From an uncultured Oscillospiraceae bacterium (GTDB taxonomy: Bacteria > Bacillota > Clostridia > Oscillospirales > Oscillospiraceae), in NCBI GenBank assembly GCA_934533005.1, contig CAKTBC010000003.1, positions 1 through 64,000 on the forward strand: a DNA stretch of 64,000 nucleotides. The letters are read 5' to 3'. The translations under genes were made by a program, and so were the position numbers. Shown one piece after another: positions 53,418 to 62,349 of the stretch; position 1 is the stretch's first letter, and every line of letters begins with the position of its first letter. The notes below the pieces were generated by a model. It ran no database searches. It was not told where the DNA came from and was given only the letters and a program-made list of their open reading frames with translations.

Positions 53418-53875
53418 TCTATGCTATACCTTTTCAAAGCATCTTTTTTCACTTTATCGCCCGTTTTGCGAAAGCCCGCCTTGGCAGCGCCGCGCTGGCT
53501 GGCCTCATTGGTCTCGCGGATAAGCATATAGGCCGTGCCCCCATCCGCGAGCTCTTCCTTTACGATAAAGCGCAGCACCGCCGGATATATCCCGCGCCCT
53601 CGATATTCCGTGTGCGTCCAACAGGGCCCGATCTCTATATCCTTTTTACGGAGGAAACGGAATTTCTCGTTCCCGCGGACAACATACGAGGTATGAATCC
53701 GTTTTTCACCGTCATAAACCGCATAAACCTTTACCTTTCCCAGCGTGGCAAGGTTCCAGAGCCATGCGTTTTTCCAGCCATATTCGCGTGCGGTGAGCTT
53801 TTCACACCGCACGTTCCGGTCTGCTTCGGATCCATATTCGGCGATCCGCGAAGGATCATTCTCGTATAATTCCAC
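53414..53875 (-). CDS. GNAT N-acetyltransferase, candidate amino-sugar acetylase
   Basis: A 153-residue GNAT: IGPCWTHTEYRGRGIYPAVLRFIVKE (acetyl-CoA loop RGRGIY) and the C-terminal ETNEASQRGAAKAGFRKTG. The GTG start is behind AAGGAGGATACG. It lies between the aminotransferase and the initiating transferase. In the bacillosamine pathway that slot is usually filled by PglD, a hexapeptide-repeat enzyme; a GNAT here may do the same N-acetylation. Confidence 0.82.
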   Translation of the reverse strand: MELYENDPSRIAEYGSEADRNVRCEKLTAREYGWKNAWLWNLATLGKVKVYAVYDGEKRIHTSYVVRGNEKFRFLRKKDIEIGPCWTHTEYRGRGIYPAVLRFIVKEELADGGTAYMLIRETNEASQRGAAKAGFRKTGDKVKKDALKRYSIE

Positions 53876-53893
53876 CGTATCCTCCTTCTTCGT

Positions 53894-55177
53894 TTATGCG
53901 AAGCAGGCGCGGATCACTTCGATGATGTGATTTTGCTGCTCCGCCGTCATTTTGTTGTCGCTCGGGAGGCACAGGCCTCTGGCGAAAATGTCCATTCCGA
54001 TATCGGCCGCCTCGCCCGCGATATAGGCATTCGTCCGGGCTCTGCCGTTTCCGTCGCGGACGACGAACGGATTCAGGCGGAAGATCGGCTGCATATGCAT
54101 GGGCTTCCAGATGGGACGCCCCTCTGCGTTGATGCTGGCAATGGCTTCCAGGATCTCCGTAGGACAGCTCTTCCCGTGCTCGGGAACATAGAGAGCGTCC
54201 CGCTCGCCCCGCACCTGCCGACACATGGCATCCTTATCGAGGATCATGCAGGAGAGCCAGTAGTTCGGCTCGCTGTTGGCAAAGTCGATCGGGTTCATCT
54301 GCACGGGCAGGCCTTCCAGCCCCTTTTTGTAACGCTCATAGATGGCCTTTTTCTGCGCGATATGCGTTTCCAGATACGGGATCTGCCCGCGCACCACACC
54401 CGCGATAACGTTGCTCATGCGGTAGTTATAGCCAAGCTCCTCGTGCTGATACCACGCCGCGTTTTCTCTCGACTGCGTGGACCACTTGCGGGCCTTGTTG
54501 GCCGCTTCCTCGCTGTCCGTCAGCAGCATGCCGCCGGAGGAGCCGGTGATGACCTTGTTGCCGTTAAACGAAATCACATTGTATGCGCCGAAGGAGCCGG
54601 TCTGAACGCCCTTATACGAAGCGCCGAAGGATTCGGCGGCGTCCTCGATGATGATGGCGCCATGGCGGGCGCAGACCTCGCGCAGCTCGTCCACCTTTCC
54701 GGGCGTGCCGTACAGATGCGCCACAACGACCAGCTTGATCTCCGGGTACAGCTCGAACGCCTTTTCCAGCGCGGCCGGGTCCATATTCCAGGTATCGTAC
54801 TCCGTGTCGATAAAAACAGGGATGCCGCCCTCGTAGACAATCGGGTTCACCGTCGCGTCAAACGTCATGTCGCTCGCGGCAACGTATTTCCCGCTGAGCG
54901 CGCCGGTCCCGGGCGAGGGCTTTCCGTAAAGAGCCTCGCCGGCGAGCTTCATCGCAAGATGCAGCGCCGTGGATCCGGCGGAAAGCGCAACGGCATACCG
55001 CACGCCGATCTTCTCCGCGATCTGACGCTCAACCTCATTGATGTTCTTGCCGACGGTGGACATCCAGTTGGTCTCATACGCCTCCGTGACATATTTCAGC
55101 TCGTCCCCATGCATGGTGGGTGAGGACAGCCAGACCTTATTTTCAAATTTTTCAAAAGGCTTATGGAAGTCAAACAT
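53894..55177 (-). CDS. DegT/DnrJ/EryC1 aminotransferase (PglE-like)
   Basis: A 427-residue PLP-dependent sugar aminotransferase. Blocks: SAGSTALHLAMKLAGE, DMTFDATVNPIVYEGGIPVFID, IIEDAAESFGASYKG, and the catalytic lysine in ISFNGNKVITGSSGG. It should aminate the 4-keto sugar made by the upstream PglF-like dehydratase. ATG 55177 is used with AAAGGAGAAG upstream; a start 21 bases earlier lacks a site. Confidence 0.92.
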   Translation of the reverse strand: MFDFHKPFEKFENKVWLSSPTMHGDELKYVTEAYETNWMSTVGKNINEVERQIAEKIGVRYAVALSAGSTALHLAMKLAGEALYGKPSPGTGALSGKYVAASDMTFDATVNPIVYEGGIPVFIDTEYDTWNMDPAALEKAFELYPEIKLVVVAHLYGTPGKVDELREVCARHGAIIIEDAAESFGASYKGVQTGSFGAYNVISFNGNKVITGSSGGMLLTDSEEAANKARKWSTQSRENAAWYQHEELGYNYRMSNVIAGVVRGQIPYLETHIAQKKAIYERYKKGLEGLPVQMNPIDFANSEPNYWLSCMILDKDAMCRQVRGERDALYVPEHGKSCPTEILEAIASINAEGRPIWKPMHMQPIFRLNPFVVRDGNGRARTNAYIAGEAADIGMDIFARGLCLPSDNKMTAEQQNHIIEVIRACFA

Positions 55178-55214
55178 TTTTCTTCTCCTTTGCAGCACTT
55201 ATACAGGAAAACCG

Positions 55215-57101
55215 TCACACCGTGGCGTATTCTTCCGGTTCGACCACATGGTAATTGGGATCGGCGTCCTCCTGAATGAGCGCCATGACGCGCTCCCGGA
55301 CGTCCTCCTTTGGGACATACAGCACCTCCCGGAGACTTGCCAGCTTTTCCTGTATCTCCTCGGGACTGTACATTTTCTGATGCCCGATGTAAATGAGGTT
55401 GTTGCTCGTTTTCTGAAGCCCCTCCGCTTTCAAAAGCAGCTCTTCATAGAGCTTTTCGCCGGGGCGGAGGCCGATGTATTCGATCTTGATGTCCACATCG
55501 GGCTCCAGGCCGCTCAGACGGATGAGCTGACGCGCCATATTGTCGATCTTGACGGGCTTTCCCATGTCGAGAATGAACACCTCGCCGCCCTCGGCAAAGG
55601 CTCCGGCCTGAAGAATGAGAGACACGGCCTCCGGGATCGTCATAAAGAAGCGGGTGACGCGTTTGTCTGTGACCGTCACCGGGCCGCCCGCGGCGATCTG
55701 CTTTTTGAAAAGCGGGATGACACTGCCGTTGCTTCCCATAACGTTGCCAAAGCGGACGGCGATGTACTCCGTGCGGTAGACCGAGTTCATGGACTGCACG
55801 ACCATCTCGCAGAGGCGCTTGGAAGCGCCCATCACGTTGGTGGGGTTCACGGCTTTGTCCGTGGAGATGAGGATGAAGAGCTTCGTGCCGTATTCCCCGG
55901 CCGCCTTCGCCACGTTGTACGTGCCGAATACGTTGTTCTTGATGGCCTCCGCCGGGCTGTCCTCCATCAGGGGAACGTGCTTATGCGCCGCGGCGTGGCA
56001 TACAAGATCGGGATGGTACTTGGCGAAGAGGTCGTTTACGCGCCGCTCCTCCCGCACGGAGCCGATGAGCACCTCGAGATCCAGCTCGGGATACTTGCGG
56101 ATCAGCTCCTGCTGAATGTCGTAGGCGTTATTTTCGTAAATATCAAAAATGATGAGCTTTCCGGGCTTGAGCGCCGCGATCTGGCGGCAGAGCTCGCTGC
56201 CGATGGAACCGCCGCCGCCGGTGACAAGGACGGTCTTTCCAAAGACCCGTCCGGAGATGACGGAATTGTCGGTATGTACCGGATCTCGTCCCAGAAGATC
56301 CTCGATGCTGACGTCCTTGATCTGGTTGATCAGCACCTCCTCGTTGGCAAGCTGCGCCAGAGAGGGCATGTACTTCAGCTTTGCGCCGGTGGTGTTGCAG
56401 ATCTCCAGTATCTCGTTTCGCTCCTGAATGGAGGCCGAGGGGATGCAGAAGATGATCTCCTCTACTCCGTATTTCACAACGGCATCGGGGATGCACTCCC
56501 GGCCGCCGACGACCCGCACGCCGCGCACAAGGCGGCCGTGCTTGCTCACGTCGTCATCAACGGCGCAGACCACTCTGTTGCGGGAGTATTCGCTGGAATT
56601 GAACTCCTTGATCGCCATGGCCGCGCCGCCGCCTGCGCCGATGACCATCGTGCGCTTTTGGGGGTGCTTGCCGAATTTCCGGCTGCGGAATTTCTCCTCA
56701 AACCCCTGAATGAAATATCTCGACACGCAGACGAAGATAAACAATATGAGCGCGAACAGGAAGAAAAAGCTCCAGGGAAGGCGTCTCGCGAACGCAATAG
56801 AGGCCAGCATGTAAAAAGCGGAACCCACGACCGACGCGAGACCCGTATCGACCATTTCCTTGAAGCTGGCAAAGCGCCACATGCTGCTGTAAACATGAAA
56901 GCAGCCGAGAGAAACGATGCAGGCCAGCGTTCCGGGGATCCAGACCTTCTGGATGATGCCCCAATAGCCCTGCCGCACGAACTCGGAAACGGAAAATTCA
57001 AAGCGCACAAACAGCGCGAAAAACGCGGCGGCGTTAATGAGGAGAATATCCAGAAGAACATACAAAATGGTCTTCCAGTTGAACAATTCGCGAATTTTCA
57101 T
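55215..57101 (-). CDS. Membrane nucleotide-sugar 4,6-dehydratase (PglF/FlaA1/CapD type)
   Basis: A 628-residue protein: four N-terminal membrane helices (to about 115), a Rossmann-like domain (VIGAGGGAAMAIKEF near 155) and a SDR catalytic domain (LVTGGGGSIGSELCRQIAALKP near 290; ISTDKAVNPTNVMGASK with Met-x3-Lys). It dehydrates UDP-GlcNAc at the membrane. ATG 57101 is used, although an ATG nine bases earlier is also possible. Confidence 0.92.
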   Translation of the reverse strand: MKIRELFNWKTILYVLLDILLINAAAFFALFVRFEFSVSEFVRQGYWGIIQKVWIPGTLACIVSLGCFHVYSSMWRFASFKEMVDTGLASVVGSAFYMLASIAFARRLPWSFFFLFALILFIFVCVSRYFIQGFEEKFRSRKFGKHPQKRTMVIGAGGGAAMAIKEFNSSEYSRNRVVCAVDDDVSKHGRLVRGVRVVGGRECIPDAVVKYGVEEIIFCIPSASIQERNEILEICNTTGAKLKYMPSLAQLANEEVLINQIKDVSIEDLLGRDPVHTDNSVISGRVFGKTVLVTGGGGSIGSELCRQIAALKPGKLIIFDIYENNAYDIQQELIRKYPELDLEVLIGSVREERRVNDLFAKYHPDLVCHAAAHKHVPLMEDSPAEAIKNNVFGTYNVAKAAGEYGTKLFILISTDKAVNPTNVMGASKRLCEMVVQSMNSVYRTEYIAVRFGNVMGSNGSVIPLFKKQIAAGGPVTVTDKRVTRFFMTIPEAVSLILQAGAFAEGGEVFILDMGKPVKIDNMARQLIRLSGLEPDVDIKIEYIGLRPGEKLYEELLLKAEGLQKTSNNLIYIGHQKMYSPEEIQEKLASLREVLYVPKEDVRERVMALIQEDADPNYHVVEPEEYATV

Positions 57102-57145
57102 GATACACATTCTCTCCGCTTTTGTATTGAAAATTTAGAAATGCT

Positions 57146-58630
57146 TTATTGTATGCTTTTCGCGCCTTCGTCGCGCTCATAGGTGTACGCGAGCACGGCT
57201 CCGGCGGCAATGTAGGCAGTAAAGCAGGCTATGTCCGACGTAAGGAAGAGATCGACCTCCAGCATATTGTAGGACAATATGCCCACAAGCATCAGCGCGA
57301 GGATCGATATCGTTATGGGGGCATCGGAATACAGCACCCGGATCACCCGCCGGCCGAGCAGAACGCAGAACGCCAGCACAAGCCCCAGCCCGATGATCCC
57401 GGTCTCGCACAGGATCTGCAGGAAGGTGTTGTGGAAGTTTATGATATCTTTTCCAAGGATCTCGTTGGTGTACTTCATCGAGTCCTTTTCCAGACAGCCG
57501 ATCAGCAGGCGCAGAGGCTCTCTCTGCATGGAGGGAATAAACGTCTTATAGATCGGCATGCGCCCGGAGGCTTTAAATCCGCGGTCGTTTTCGTATGTAA
57601 TCTCCAGACCTTCGCGATCCTTTACCAGCGGCGCAGAGGACGTTGCTTCCGTTCCGGTCTCCTCCGAAGCGCCGTCTTCGCCGGACGCCTCCGCGCTGCT
57701 CTCTTCCGTCTGCGCCGCTGCGGTGTCGTACCGCTTCTGGATCAGCGCAGAGGAAAGCTTCTCCATCCCGACATCAACGAAACTAAAGCTCTTATACGCA
57801 ACGGGGACGATCAGCACGAGCACAAGCACCGTGCAGAGCAGCTTTTTCCCGACCGTCTTCGGAGAAAAGCGCCGCAGCACCAGCACCAGCACCAGAAGCC
57901 CCGTGCACAGGGAGAATGAGAGCATCCCGTTGCGGCTGAACGTCATGGCCAAAATCAGGTAATTGAGAAATGCCGCAACGACCATCAGCGCCCGCAACGG
58001 CCGGTTTTTCGTGCGGAAGAACAGATATGCCAGGAAGAAAATGCCCAGAAAATACCATATGCAGCAGGCATTGGGGTTCTTTCCGAAAACGAAGAGGCGG
58101 GAGCTTTGAATAATGCTCAGGTAAACGTCGCCGAACGGAGCGCGTATATCCGTTTTATTCAAAACCGAATACAGGGCAAACGTCGTGGTGATCGTGGAGA
58201 ACGAAGCCGTCACAATGGCGATGGCGTCGAGAAACCGCTCCCGGGTCTTGCCCTGAAGGATCAGGCAGGCGGCCATCGGCACATAGATGACCACGCTGTT
58301 GGCAATGTTCATGGCGTCGTCCGGGTACGTCGGCCCCTCCTGACGCCAGCGCTCGATGTAGGCGCTCACGTCCCAGTTGAGAATGCGGGTAAGGATCATC
58401 CAGGCCGCAAAGAGCAATATGAGCTTCAGCTCGATCTTCTCGGTGCGGTAGCGCGGCAGCAGCGCCGGCAGCAGCAGAAGCACGATGCACGGATAATAAA
58501 CAATGAGAAGCTTAAACCAGAGTCTCGAATTGATGTGCAGAAGGAACAGGTAGGTATACATCAGGAAGAGCGCCACGGCAAACTGCCGCTCTCTTCCCTG
58601 CGTGGTGATTCTATCTCCAAGCCGTTTCAT
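57146..58630 (-). CDS. O-antigen ligase/polymerase-like membrane protein (Wzy_C)
   Basis: A 494-residue protein with about eleven helices. The signature HNTFLQILCETGIIGLGLVLAF near residue 420 defines the Wzy_C/WaaL fold. A long periplasm-type loop holds a low-complexity acidic stretch (AAAQTEESSAEASGEDGASEE). In a Gram-positive it is more likely a polymerase or glycan ligase to the cell wall. First gene of the locus; GGAGG precedes the ATG. Confidence 0.82.
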   Translation of the reverse strand: MKRLGDRITTQGRERQFAVALFLMYTYLFLLHINSRLWFKLLIVYYPCIVLLLLPALLPRYRTEKIELKLILLFAAWMILTRILNWDVSAYIERWRQEGPTYPDDAMNIANSVVIYVPMAACLILQGKTRERFLDAIAIVTASFSTITTTFALYSVLNKTDIRAPFGDVYLSIIQSSRLFVFGKNPNACCIWYFLGIFFLAYLFFRTKNRPLRALMVVAAFLNYLILAMTFSRNGMLSFSLCTGLLVLVLVLRRFSPKTVGKKLLCTVLVLVLIVPVAYKSFSFVDVGMEKLSSALIQKRYDTAAAQTEESSAEASGEDGASEETGTEATSSAPLVKDREGLEITYENDRGFKASGRMPIYKTFIPSMQREPLRLLIGCLEKDSMKYTNEILGKDIINFHNTFLQILCETGIIGLGLVLAFCVLLGRRVIRVLYSDAPITISILALMLVGILSYNMLEVDLFLTSDIACFTAYIAAGAVLAYTYERDEGAKSIQ

Positions 58631-58695
58631 ATTCCGGGGGGCCTCCGTATTTCGTTTGGGATTTATCCCTATAATCTCCGCAACTTAACTAATTG

Positions 58696-58724
58696 ATTAT
58701 ATACCCTATCCGCCGTTTCAACAA
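58696..58724 (-). promoter_or_regulatory. Promoter of the surface-glycan locus
   Basis: Minus strand TTGTTG, 17 bases, TATAAT, about 65 bases before the first ATG. It is the only strong promoter signal recognised in front of the 30-kb gene series. Confidence 0.65.
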
Positions 58725-58870
58725 CCCCCAATCGTTACATTCCTGTGAGAATCTGTCATTTCCATGACGGGAATTGACGTTTTTTGCGGCAGAACAGCCC
58801 TTCTGCCGCAGGATTTTCGATACCGTTCTTCCGCCTCCCGGCAAGAGCCGATTCCGGGGAAAACGCAGAA

Positions 58871-58915
58871 AAAGCGCCAAGACAGGCAAAGGAGCTTCCT
58901 GTTTTGGCGCTTTTC
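58871..58915. terminator. Terminator of the molybdenum hydroxylase gene
   Basis: A 17-bp stem (AAAAGCGCCAA...ACAGG with its complement, one G-T pair) with an 11-base loop. Terminal A/T runs allow termination in either direction. Confidence 0.85.
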
Positions 58916-58934
58916 CCAATGCGGTACCGGAATG

Positions 58935-61700
58935 TCAGGCGTTTTCGCCGAGCGCGGCGACCTGCTCGGCCATGGTCGGGACATCGCACCGCCCGGTGCG
59001 TATGGCCGCGAGAATGACCTCCGGCGAAGCCGGGACCTTGTTGATGCGCACGCCGATGGCGCGGGAAACGGCGTTCAAAATCGCCGGGGTGATCGGCACG
59101 GTGGCGACCTCGCTCACGCCCTTCGCGCCGTAAGGCCCGATGGGCTCCGGATCCTCGATGAGAATGAGCTTATAGCGCGGCGTGTCCTCCGCTTTGGGGA
59201 GACCCATCTGCCCATAGAGCTTTTTGACCGGGTAGCCGTTCTTCGTCGGGTGACCCTCGGTGAGGGCGTATCCCTGCCCCATCGAGACGCTGCCCTGCAT
59301 CTGCCCTTCAATGATGCGCGGGTTGATCGCGCGGCCGACGTCGTGCGCGGCGATGACCTTGAGGAGCTTCACCTTCCCCGTGGCCGTATCCACCTCGACG
59401 ATCGCCGCCTGCGTCGCGTAGGCGTAGGCCGGGAAGTTGCGGTACTTCACGCCCTTTTCCTCCGCACCTTTGAAGTTGCCGATGGCGAAGCACTCCGGCG
59501 CACGGAAGTAATATTCCGCATACCGGCTCTCGCCCGGCTGCGGCGGATTCTTATCCAGTTCTTCCTGCAAAAGGCGGCACGCCTCGTATACCGCGCGGCC
59601 GTCGCAGAGCGTCTGGCGCTCGGACACGCTCTCTCCGGTCGGGATCGTGATGTCTGTATCCCCAATGACGATGTCGATGTCTTTCATATCCATGCGGAGC
59701 GTCTCCGCGGCGATCTGCACCATGGCGGTGCGGAAGCCCTGCCCCATGTCCGTGCCGGAGACGATCATATGGAGCTTTCCGCTGCCGTCGAGCGTGAGCT
59801 TGCACGCGCCGTCGTCAATGAATATGCCCTTGCCGATGCCGGAGTTTTTAAAACCGGACGCCACGCCCCAGCCGAGGACCTTCGTGCCGTTCGGGTACTG
59901 CCCCTCGTATTCCTTCAGCGCCTCTTTGACTGCCTTTTCGCACAGGTCGATCGTGTCGTGCATGCCCATGCTGCTCTCGAGCAATTCGCCGCCGACGGAA
60001 TAGCTGCCCGGATACACGGCGTTGCGCCGCCGCAGCTCGAAGGGGTCGATGCCGAGCTTTTCGGCCATCTCGTCAAGCGCCGTTTCAATGGAGATCGCGG
60101 CCTGGTTGATGCCGTAGCCGCGGAACGCGCCGCCCTGCAGATTGTTATCGCGGATGCAGCGGGCATCCACGCGGACGTTCGGGATGATGTACGGCCCGCC
60201 GGACATCAGGCAGCCGGTCATAAGCGTACCGTAGCTCTCCGCTTCGTAGGGGCCGCCGTCGGAGAACATGAAGCTGTCGAGATACTGAAATTTGCCGTCC
60301 TTGGAAAAGCCGATCTCGTAATCGGTGTGATAGCCGTGGCGGCGGGTCGTGACGATCATGTCCTCCTGCCGCGTGAGTGTGACCTTGACGGGCTTATCGC
60401 AGCAGAGCGCCGCGACCGCCGTGGGCGCTTCGAGGAACGAATCGCACTTTTTGCCGAAGCCGCCGCCGAGCGGCGTCGCCACGACGCGGATGTTCTCCTC
60501 ATCCATGGCGAGGTTTTTGGCGAGCATCCGGCGCACCTCAAAGGGCGCCTGCGTGCAGGCGTACACCGTGACCTTGCCGTTTTTCGCATACCCGATGGCG
60601 CTCACCGGCTCCATGCATACATGATCCTGCGGCTGGATATCCTTGGAAACGCGCACCTTAACGATTTCCGGGTCGGCCTTGCATTTTTCCACATCACCGG
60701 TCTCGCGGCCGGTGCGGACGATGTAGCTTTCCGCCTTCACACCCTCCGCCATCGTGTAGATGCCGGGCAGCTCCGTATAGTCGATCTTTACGAGCTTCAC
60801 CGCGGCGCGGGCGTGCTCCGGCGTGTCGGCGACGACCATCGCGACAAAATCGCCAAGGAAACGAACCTCGTCCGAGCAGAACACCGGCTGGTCAGGCGTC
60901 CATGTGCCGATCTTGTTGAGCCCGGGCACGTCCTTATGCGTGACGATGCGCACAACGCCGGACGCAGTCTCTGCCGCAGAGTAATCCACGGCGTTGATGC
61001 GCGCGTGCGGCACGGGGGCAAAGACGAACGCACCGTGGAGCATCGTGTCCTCGCCGAACTCGCCGGCCTCGTAATCGTCACAGTATTTGAGCGTTCCGGC
61101 GGTTTTGGCAAGGCCGTCCACGTCCCACACGCTCCGCCCGACGAACCGCCCCTCGATCTCGGGGACGGTCTGCCCCTTGCCAACGACGATCTCCGTCGGG
61201 TCGTTCACCTGCACGGCGGCGAGCGGCACATCCTCGCCGCGCAGCCGCGCTGCGGCGAGCTTCACGCCCTCGATGATCTTTACATAGCCGGTGCAGCGGC
61301 AGTAGTTGTGCTTCAGGCCGTCGTAAATGTCCTCGTCGAGCGGGTTTTTCATCTTGAGCAGCAGCGCCTTCGCCGCCATGACCATGCCCGGCGTGCAGAA
61401 GCCGCACTGCACCGCGCCAGCGTCGAGGAACGAGCGCTGGATGACCTGTAGCATCTCGTCGTTCGGGAGATTTTCGATCGTCTCCACGCTCTTCCCGGCG
61501 AGCGTTTTAAGAAGCGTCACGCACGAACGGGCGAGGATGCCGTCAATGAGCACGCTGCACACGCCGCAGTGCCCGGTGGAGCAGCCTTCCTTGCTGCCCT
61601 TCATGCACTCCACATTGCGCAGATATTTCAAAAGCGTCATGCGCCCTTCGTATTCCGCCGTGATCTCTCTGCCGTTCAAAATGAATGTTACGTTTTCCAT
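58935..61700 (-). CDS. Molybdenum hydroxylase (xanthine dehydrogenase/aldehyde oxidoreductase family), Fe-S and Mo domains fused
   Basis: A 921-residue enzyme. Residues 1-60: plant-type [2Fe-2S] ferredoxin (C40, C45, C48, C60). 95-140: second [2Fe-2S] (C99, C102, C134, C136). From about 170: Mo-binding domain (GRSVWDVDGLAKTAGTLKY; LGGGFGKKCDSFLEAPTA; FRGYGINQAA; GTDMGQGF; GAKGVSEVA). There is no FAD domain, as in aldehyde oxidoreductases. The fusion and length resemble selenium-dependent xanthine dehydrogenases of Clostridia; this is inferred. No cofactor genes lie nearby. A consensus promoter and operator lie upstream, with a divergent MarR regulator. Confidence 0.88.
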   Translation of the reverse strand: MENVTFILNGREITAEYEGRMTLLKYLRNVECMKGSKEGCSTGHCGVCSVLIDGILARSCVTLLKTLAGKSVETIENLPNDEMLQVIQRSFLDAGAVQCGFCTPGMVMAAKALLLKMKNPLDEDIYDGLKHNYCRCTGYVKIIEGVKLAAARLRGEDVPLAAVQVNDPTEIVVGKGQTVPEIEGRFVGRSVWDVDGLAKTAGTLKYCDDYEAGEFGEDTMLHGAFVFAPVPHARINAVDYSAAETASGVVRIVTHKDVPGLNKIGTWTPDQPVFCSDEVRFLGDFVAMVVADTPEHARAAVKLVKIDYTELPGIYTMAEGVKAESYIVRTGRETGDVEKCKADPEIVKVRVSKDIQPQDHVCMEPVSAIGYAKNGKVTVYACTQAPFEVRRMLAKNLAMDEENIRVVATPLGGGFGKKCDSFLEAPTAVAALCCDKPVKVTLTRQEDMIVTTRRHGYHTDYEIGFSKDGKFQYLDSFMFSDGGPYEAESYGTLMTGCLMSGGPYIIPNVRVDARCIRDNNLQGGAFRGYGINQAAISIETALDEMAEKLGIDPFELRRRNAVYPGSYSVGGELLESSMGMHDTIDLCEKAVKEALKEYEGQYPNGTKVLGWGVASGFKNSGIGKGIFIDDGACKLTLDGSGKLHMIVSGTDMGQGFRTAMVQIAAETLRMDMKDIDIVIGDTDITIPTGESVSERQTLCDGRAVYEACRLLQEELDKNPPQPGESRYAEYYFRAPECFAIGNFKGAEEKGVKYRNFPAYAYATQAAIVEVDTATGKVKLLKVIAAHDVGRAINPRIIEGQMQGSVSMGQGYALTEGHPTKNGYPVKKLYGQMGLPKAEDTPRYKLILIEDPEPIGPYGAKGVSEVATVPITPAILNAVSRAIGVRINKVPASPEVILAAIRTGRCDVPTMAEQVAALGENA

Positions 61701-61753
61701 ACGGCTCCCCTCTCCTGCGCCGGAGCACGGGTTATTCTCTTCGCAGAATAATT

Positions 61754-61767
61754 AGTTTCCCGGGAAA
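61754..61767. promoter_or_regulatory. Operator 1 (perfect palindrome) in the hydroxylase leader
   Basis: GTTTCCCGGGAAAC, a perfect 14-bp palindrome at about +8 to +21 of the minus-strand transcript. A second overlapping dyad, GAAAC-AA-GTTTC (61763-61774), extends it toward the start site. Confidence 0.8.
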
Positions 61768-61781
61768 CAAGTTTCTATCTG

Positions 61782-61810
61782 CATTATACCGGACTGCCGG
61801 GATTTGTCAA
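61782..61810 (-). promoter_or_regulatory. Consensus promoter of the molybdenum hydroxylase gene
   Basis: Minus strand TTGACA, 17 bases, TATAAT. This is a fully consensus promoter, implying strong expression unless repressed. Confidence 0.85.
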
Positions 61811-61817
61811 GCATTGA

Positions 61818-61846
61818 TTGACAGACGGCGCACTCGCGGATAGAAT
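61818..61846 (+). promoter_or_regulatory. Promoter of the divergent marR gene
   Basis: Plus strand TTGACA, 17 bases, TAGAAT. Its -35 lies eight bases from the -35 of the divergent promoter, so the two polymerase sites are back to back. Confidence 0.8.
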
Positions 61847-61853
61847 AAAAGCA

Positions 61854-61867
61854 GTTTCACGGGAAAG
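61854..61867. promoter_or_regulatory. Operator 2 over the marR start site
   Basis: GTTTCACGGGAAAG, 12 of 14 matches to operator 1, at about +1 to +14 of the marR transcript and overlapping its AAAGGA ribosome site. It starts exactly 100 bp from operator 1. Confidence 0.75.
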
Positions 61868-61879
61868 GAAATGCCTCCG

Positions 61880-62332
61880 ATGGATCGAAGCGAAGAGCTT
61901 TTACAGCTTGTGCTGGAATACACCAACCTCTCGGATGAGACGGACAAGCTCCACAGCCGGGACAATCTCTCCGGCTACGACAATTCCGAACTGAATTGTC
62001 TGGACGCCATCGGGCGCATAGAGCACCCGAATGTTACAGCGCTGGCCGAGGAAATGCGCATGACAAAAGGCGCGATCAGCAAAATTTTGCGCAAGCTCTC
62101 GGATAAGGGCGCCGTGGAACCGTATCAGCTCGGCGCAAACCGGCAAAAGGTGTTTTACCGGCTGACCGACATAGGGCAGGTGCTCTTTGACGCGCACCGG
62201 GAACGTCACCGCGGTTGGGAAGAGCGCGAGCTTTCGTTCTTCCGTTCCCTACCCGAGGAGGAGTTGGCCGCGGCTATACGGTTTTTCTCCGACTACAACA
62301 CCGACCTCCGCGCCCGGCTGGGAAAGGAATAG
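61880..62332 (+). CDS. MarR-family regulator, probable repressor of the molybdenum hydroxylase
   Basis: A 150-residue winged-helix protein: SELNCLDAIGRIEHPNVTALAEEMRMTKGAISKILRKLSDKGAV with the recognition helix in TKGAISKILRKL, then the wing QLGANRQKVFYRLT and a long C-terminal dimer helix. ATG 61880 is preferred because AAAGGA is then nine to ten bases away; ATG 61871 is too close to it. The twin operators in the shared intergenic region suggest it represses both itself and the divergent enzyme gene. Confidence 0.85.
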   Translation: MDRSEELLQLVLEYTNLSDETDKLHSRDNLSGYDNSELNCLDAIGRIEHPNVTALAEEMRMTKGAISKILRKLSDKGAVEPYQLGANRQKVFYRLTDIGQVLFDAHRERHRGWEERELSFFRSLPEEELAAAIRFFSDYNTDLRARLGKE

Positions 62333-62349
62333 CGCTATACAGCAAACGA

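Larger units (their letters stand above)
58631..58934. other. Intergenic region between the glycan locus and the molybdenum hydroxylase gene
   Basis: No gene is seen in these 304 bases. It holds the glycan-locus promoter (58696-58724), an inverted repeat GCGGCAGAA/TTCTGCCGC (58786-58809) upstream of that promoter, and the terminator of the hydroxylase gene (58871-58915). Confidence 0.7.

Noticed and set aside
58764..61451. An 895-codon open frame on the + strand
   Set aside because: Antisense shadow of the molybdenum hydroxylase, with the same low-quality Arg/His-rich composition.
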